Part shown: positions 56,659 through 60,053 of the stretch, one piece after another | How positions within the stretch are numbered: position 1 is the stretch's first letter | Layout: every line of letters begins with the position of its first letter | Assembly: GCA_902563055.1 (NCBI GenBank) | Contig: CACEWE010000005.1 | Location: 1-60,053 of the forward strand | Source of the DNA: an uncultured Gammaproteobacteria bacterium | Lineage (GTDB): Bacteria > Pseudomonadota > Gammaproteobacteria > Francisellales > CACEW01 | Length of the DNA: 60,053 nucleotides | Reading direction: 5' to 3' | Program-made: the position numbers and the translations under genes | Notes under the pieces: model-generated | Told to the model about the DNA's origin: nothing | What the model saw: the letters and a program-made list of their open reading frames with translations, nothing else | The model's database searches: none

Positions 56659-57666
56659 ATGAGTAATTACTTAGATAGAAATTTAGCATTAGAAGTTGTT
56701 AGAGTCACAGAAGCTGCTGCACTAGCAGCCTCCACCCAAATGGGTCGTGGTGATGAAAAAATGGCAGATCAAGTAGCAGTAGATGCCATGCGCCGTGCTT
56801 TTAATAGTATTGCTATTAATGGAACTGTAGTGATTGGTGAGGGGGAAAGAGATGAAGCCCCTATGCTTTATATCGGCGAACAAGTAGGTAATAAAAATGG
56901 CCCCAAGGTTGATATTGCCCTAGACCCACTTGAAGGCACAACAATTACTGCCAATGGTGGCAATAATGCTTTATCGGTTATTGCGATTGCTGAAGAAGGC
57001 GGCTTTTTAAATGCACCTGATGTCTACATGGATAAAATTGCAGTTGGCCCTAACCTACCTAATGGTATTATCGACATTAACGCTCCCGTACAACAAAACC
57101 TTAAACGCCTTGCAAAAGAAAAAAACATACCGGTCTCTTATCTTACGGTTTGTATTCTTGATCGCCCTAGACATAAAGAATTAATTTCAGCGGTACGCAA
57201 GGCTGGCGCAAGAATTATTCTCATTGGTGATGGCGATGTTTCTGGAGTTATTGCAACTGCCACACCAGAATCTGGCATCGATATGTATATTGGCACTGGA
57301 GGTGCGCCTGAAGGGGTTTTAGCTGCTGCTGCACTAAGATCTATTGGTGGACAAATGCAAGGACGATTATGCTTTAATACCGATGATGAAAAACAACGCG
57401 CGGAAAAAATCGGCATTAGTGACTTTGACCGTATCTACCATCTTGAAGATCTAGCTCGAGGCGATGTTATGTTTGCAGCAACTGGCGTTACCCATGGAAC
57501 TATGGTTCAAGGGGTGCGCTACTTTAATGGTGGTGCTATTACCAACAGCTTAGTGATGCGCTCGCGCACCCGCACGGTTCGTAATATTGAAGCGAAACAT
57601 TATTTTGAAACCAAGCCATACCGTATCAAAAAGCCAGAATTACAAAAGGAATATATTAGTATTTAG
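56659..57666 (+). CDS. glpX: Fructose-1,6-bisphosphatase class II (GlpX)
   Basis: Li+-sensitive class II fructose-1,6-bisphosphatase for gluconeogenesis. 335 residues (E. coli 336): RNLALEVVRVTEAAALA, metal-site GEGERDEAPM (60-69) and DPLEGTT (89-95), and GTGGAPEGVLAAAALR. A good ribosome site AGAGGAACC lies before the ATG. It stands alone, consistent with a single-gene unit. Confidence 0.97.
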   Translation: MSNYLDRNLALEVVRVTEAAALAASTQMGRGDEKMADQVAVDAMRRAFNSIAINGTVVIGEGERDEAPMLYIGEQVGNKNGPKVDIALDPLEGTTITANGGNNALSVIAIAEEGGFLNAPDVYMDKIAVGPNLPNGIIDINAPVQQNLKRLAKEKNIPVSYLTVCILDRPRHKELISAVRKAGARIILIGDGDVSGVIATATPESGIDMYIGTGGAPEGVLAAAALRSIGGQMQGRLCFNTDDEKQRAEKIGISDFDRIYHLEDLARGDVMFAATGVTHGTMVQGVRYFNGGAITNSLVMRSRTRTVRNIEAKHYFETKPYRIKKPELQKEYISI

Positions 57667-57852
57667 CTGTTTCATCATACTTATAGTATTGATGTTTGCA
57701 GGTTTTGAAAGTACGCGAATTTTTTCAGGCTAAACCAACCCCGTTAATGGTTTTAAATTGCATGTAATCTAATAGTTGCGCTTGTGCCTGGTCCCATTTG
57801 CATAATCGCTTATACTGTTGTACTACTATATCTAGCACCATAGAGGATTTTG

Positions 57853-58635
57853 ATGATGCAACAGTATAATAAGCATGTGAGCGCCAAGCCATCACATTAT
57901 GATAAAGAAGCTGAATTTTACGATCAATTTAACGAGCACGGCTCTAGCCTTATCAATCGATATATAGAGACCACCTTGCATAAGCATAAAGCAAAAACCG
58001 TACTTGATTTTGCATGTGGCACTGGCTCTCAAGTTTTTTACTTAATCAAAAATGGCTATCATGTCACTGGCTTAGACATTAGCAGAAAAATGCTATCCAT
58101 CGCACAAAATAAAGCAAAAAAGGCTCATTTAGAAGTGCCATTAATATTGGGGGATATGAGAACCAAGCAAGCAGGCACCTTTGATGCAGTTATGACGATA
58201 CATAGTGCTATTGGCCATCTTACTAAAAATGATTTTGACAAATCCTTGAAAAATATTTATAAAAACTTAAATACAAAAGGCTTATATATCTTTGATATTT
58301 TTAACTTAGATTATTTGCAAGAAGGAGAAAATATAACGCACTTAACCATAGATGGTCAAAAAAAAATAGGCGATACTATCCGTCGAGAAATTCAGTATAG
58401 CACCATAGATAGCGATGGAGTGCTTGCTTCATACGATATTTACCACGAGCAAAAAGGGCATAACAAGCCCCAAATATCAAATGCCTTTCAAACACTTCAA
58501 GTATATAGCGCAGAGCAATTAAAGCACATGCTTAATCAAAATGGGTTTAAAATAGTACAACAATGCAACATTGATGGCACTGAATTTTGCCGAAAAACTT
58601 CTCCACGCATCATGAACATTGCGATGAAACAATAA
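57853..58635 (+). CDS. Class I SAM-dependent methyltransferase
   Basis: 260 residues from ATG 57853 with AGAGGA 5 bases upstream (an adjacent ATG at 57856 and a TTG at 57850 are also in frame). The Rossmann motif I is VLDFACGTGSQ (about 50-60), followed by VTGLDISRKML (motif II), ILGDMRT and the motif IV-like MTIHSAIGHL. Substrate unknown. The gene is 16 bases before the APH(6)-like gene; codon use is like the neighbours. Confidence 0.88.
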   Translation: MMQQYNKHVSAKPSHYDKEAEFYDQFNEHGSSLINRYIETTLHKHKAKTVLDFACGTGSQVFYLIKNGYHVTGLDISRKMLSIAQNKAKKAHLEVPLILGDMRTKQAGTFDAVMTIHSAIGHLTKNDFDKSLKNIYKNLNTKGLYIFDIFNLDYLQEGENITHLTIDGQKKIGDTIRREIQYSTIDSDGVLASYDIYHEQKGHNKPQISNAFQTLQVYSAEQLKHMLNQNGFKIVQQCNIDGTEFCRKTSPRIMNIAMKQ

Positions 58636-58651
58636 TAGGGACGAATAAGCC

Positions 58652-59539
58652 ATGGATCAAATTAGAAAAAACACAATCGCACTCTATGGCAAACACGGCA
58701 AAGAGTGGCTTGAGAGATTGCCTGCTATAAGGGCAGCAATAGCTAAAAAATATCAATTAAGCGCTCTAAACCCAGTTAGCAACATGAGCTTTAACTATGT
58801 ATGCTCTGGCATGCAAAATGAAAAACCCATTATGCTAAAGCTGGGATTTGACCAACAAGCATTTTCTAAGGAAGCAGATTGCTTACAGGCCTTTGAACAA
58901 TATGGTAGCGCTAAGCTTATTGCAACAGAGCCTGGCATGATAATAATGCAAAAGCTGGACCCAGGCATGACGCTAAAATCCTATTTCCCCCAAAAAGATG
59001 ATCAAGCACTCACCATTTTATGCAAAACAATACTGCAATTACACAAAGCTCAAATACCCAAACACCATCATTTTGTTCCTTTAAAAAAAATATTATCCAT
59101 CTTAGATCAAGACTTAGATATTCCTCAAAAATTATTAGACAGCGCCAGAGCATTGCGTGATGATTTGCTTTTAAGCACCAAAAAGGAGGTATTACTGCAC
59201 GGGGACTTGCATCATGAAAACCTCTTACAACATGGCAATGATTGGAAAGTAATAGACCCTAAAGGTTTTATTGGAGACCCTTTATTTGATCTGTGTGCTT
59301 TTATTCACAATCCTATACCAGAGTTATTACAACAAACCAATCCGGTTGCGCTGATTCAAAAACGCATAGAAGTCTGTTCCCATGAACTCCAAGCCCCTCA
59401 ACAAAGAATACAAGATTGGCTATATGTTAAATCTGTTTTAGGCTGGGCATGGTGTTTGGATGATAATATGGCCCCAGATTATTTTAAGGACTGTGTTAGG
59501 CTTTTGGAAAAAATAAGGAAAAAAGCAGATGAGTATTAA
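58652..59539 (+). CDS. APH(6)/hydroxyurea-phosphotransferase-like kinase
   Basis: 295 residues with the aminoglycoside 6-phosphotransferase layout: WLERLPAI near the N-terminus, SNMSFNYV, the phosphotransfer loop LLHGDLHHENLL (about 181-192, catalytic Asp185) and VIDPKGFIGDPLFDL (Mg ligand Asp202). HGDLHHxN...IDPKG is a hallmark of APH(6) (streptomycin 6-kinase family). The true substrate is not known; antibiotic resistance is an inference only. It overlaps the next gene by 11 bases. Confidence 0.85.
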   Translation: MDQIRKNTIALYGKHGKEWLERLPAIRAAIAKKYQLSALNPVSNMSFNYVCSGMQNEKPIMLKLGFDQQAFSKEADCLQAFEQYGSAKLIATEPGMIIMQKLDPGMTLKSYFPQKDDQALTILCKTILQLHKAQIPKHHHFVPLKKILSILDQDLDIPQKLLDSARALRDDLLLSTKKEVLLHGDLHHENLLQHGNDWKVIDPKGFIGDPLFDLCAFIHNPIPELLQQTNPVALIQKRIEVCSHELQAPQQRIQDWLYVKSVLGWAWCLDDNMAPDYFKDCVRLLEKIRKKADEY

Positions 59540-60053
59540 AATTTTAGAAACCAAGCGACTTATTTTACAGGTACCGCAGTTATCAGATCTTGATCATCTT
59601 ATCGCCCTTCGCACCGACCCACAAGTGATGCGCTGCCTTGGCGGCTTCGGCGAACCATTTGGTTCTGGCAAGATTCAAGATGTCAAAGAGATTGAATATC
59701 AACTAAGCCTGGCCCAAGACTATTATGATACCTATGGTCTTGGATTTTTTTGTGCATTTGAAAAAACTACCGGAGACTTTATTGGTCAAGCCGGCTTATT
59801 TCATGTTTGCTTTAATACTAAGCAGCCAGATATTGAACTTGCATATCGCTTACATAAAAAGCATTGGGGCAAGGGCTATGCTACTGAACTTGCGCTTGCT
59901 TTAATTGATTGGGGACTTCATCAATATAAACTCCCTAAAATTATTGCCGCCGTCCATCCCGGCAATAAAAGATCCATTGCCGTGTTAGAAAAATCCGGCA
60001 TGCTTTTGCAAGGAACCATCAAGCATAAAGGCCACAACTTGCCATGCTATATT
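59529..60053 (+). CDS. GNAT family N-acetyltransferase (partial, 3' end outside window)
   Basis: First 175 residues: MSIKILETKRLILQVPQLSD, then YRLHKKHWGKGYATELALALIDWG (acetyl-CoA loop, split at HWGKGYA), and AAVHPGNKRSIAVLEKSGM, all typical of RimJ/RimL-type GNATs. The ATG at 59529 lies within the end of the kinase gene, so the two are coupled. The frame is open to the window edge. Confidence 0.88.
   Translation, partial: MSIKILETKRLILQVPQLSDLDHLIALRTDPQVMRCLGGFGEPFGSGKIQDVKEIEYQLSLAQDYYDTYGLGFFCAFEKTTGDFIGQAGLFHVCFNTKQPDIELAYRLHKKHWGKGYATELALALIDWGLHQYKLPKIIAAVHPGNKRSIAVLEKSGMLLQGTIKHKGHNLPCYI

Noticed and set aside
57725..57841. 38-codon minus-strand ORF (MVLDIVVQQYKRLCKWDQAQ...)
   Set aside because: Overlaps the ribosome site of the methyltransferase; no recognisable product, though it could be a decayed fragment.

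Overview
The window looks like a low-GC (by eye about 40%) chromosome segment from a gammaproteobacterium. The housekeeping genes are all of gammaproteobacterial type (mpl, ppa, mltA, miaB, tolQRAB-pal-cpoB, sohB, pldA, ychJ remnants, recA, sdhCDAB-sucAB, gltA). Between them lie AT-rich, taxonomically isolated genes that look host-directed: a split protein-kinase-like protein, a large helical protein with two IQ (calmodulin-binding type) motifs, two HAD-like paralogues and several ORFans. That mix recalls Legionellales (Coxiella/Legionella/Berkiella-type intracellular bacteria). This placement is inference; no marker here is decisive.

Layout. 1-7286: mpl (partial), ppa, mltA, an ORFan membrane protein convergent with and overlapping ggt, then miaB. 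7266-10804: an ORFan, tRNA-Glu and tRNA-Ala, and two tandem HAD-like paralogues. 10862-17103: one long minus-strand run ruvB-tolQ-tolR-tolA-tolB-pal-cpoB-queE. 17201-21135: a three-gene exporter (TolC-like protein, adaptor, MacB-type permease) without an ATPase gene. 21136-23580: an AT-rich island of three ORFans. 23583-27637: an HlyD/ABC-ATPase/ABC-2 permease operon plus sohB. 27763-30062: three tandem secreted Asp-rich proteins built of thrombospondin-type-3-like calcium repeats. 30138-37910: sdhCDAB-sucAB-tadA (minus strand). 38042-43603: an ORFan, then gltA, a CorB-like protein and a dicarboxylate/glutamate-type symporter. 43604-47410: the 957-residue IQ-motif protein, lying between two pieces of a decayed second copy of the symporter. 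47424-53145: a small secreted protein, a Nif3-like protein, the 1051-residue kinase-like protein and pldA. 53180-54850: a broken ychJ with a duplicated 5' end and a small inverted-repeat insert, then recA. 55089-60053: a conserved-looking hypothetical, glpX, and a methyltransferase / APH(6)-like kinase / GNAT set running off the window.

How the genes work together. The core genes cover envelope maintenance (Tol-Pal, MltA, PldA, two export systems) and the TCA cycle (GltA, SdhCDAB, SucAB). The most unusual material is the effector-like set. The two HAD paralogues share upstream DNA with a direct repeat resembling a PmrA box (YTTAAK-N5-YTTAAK), and a one-mismatch version lies just upstream of the kinase-like gene. 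In Legionella and Coxiella, PmrA controls Dot/Icm secretion and effectors; whether that holds here is untested. Partial duplications at the symporter and at ychJ each differ by only about 6% from their partner copy, which suggests local recombination, possibly with related strains.
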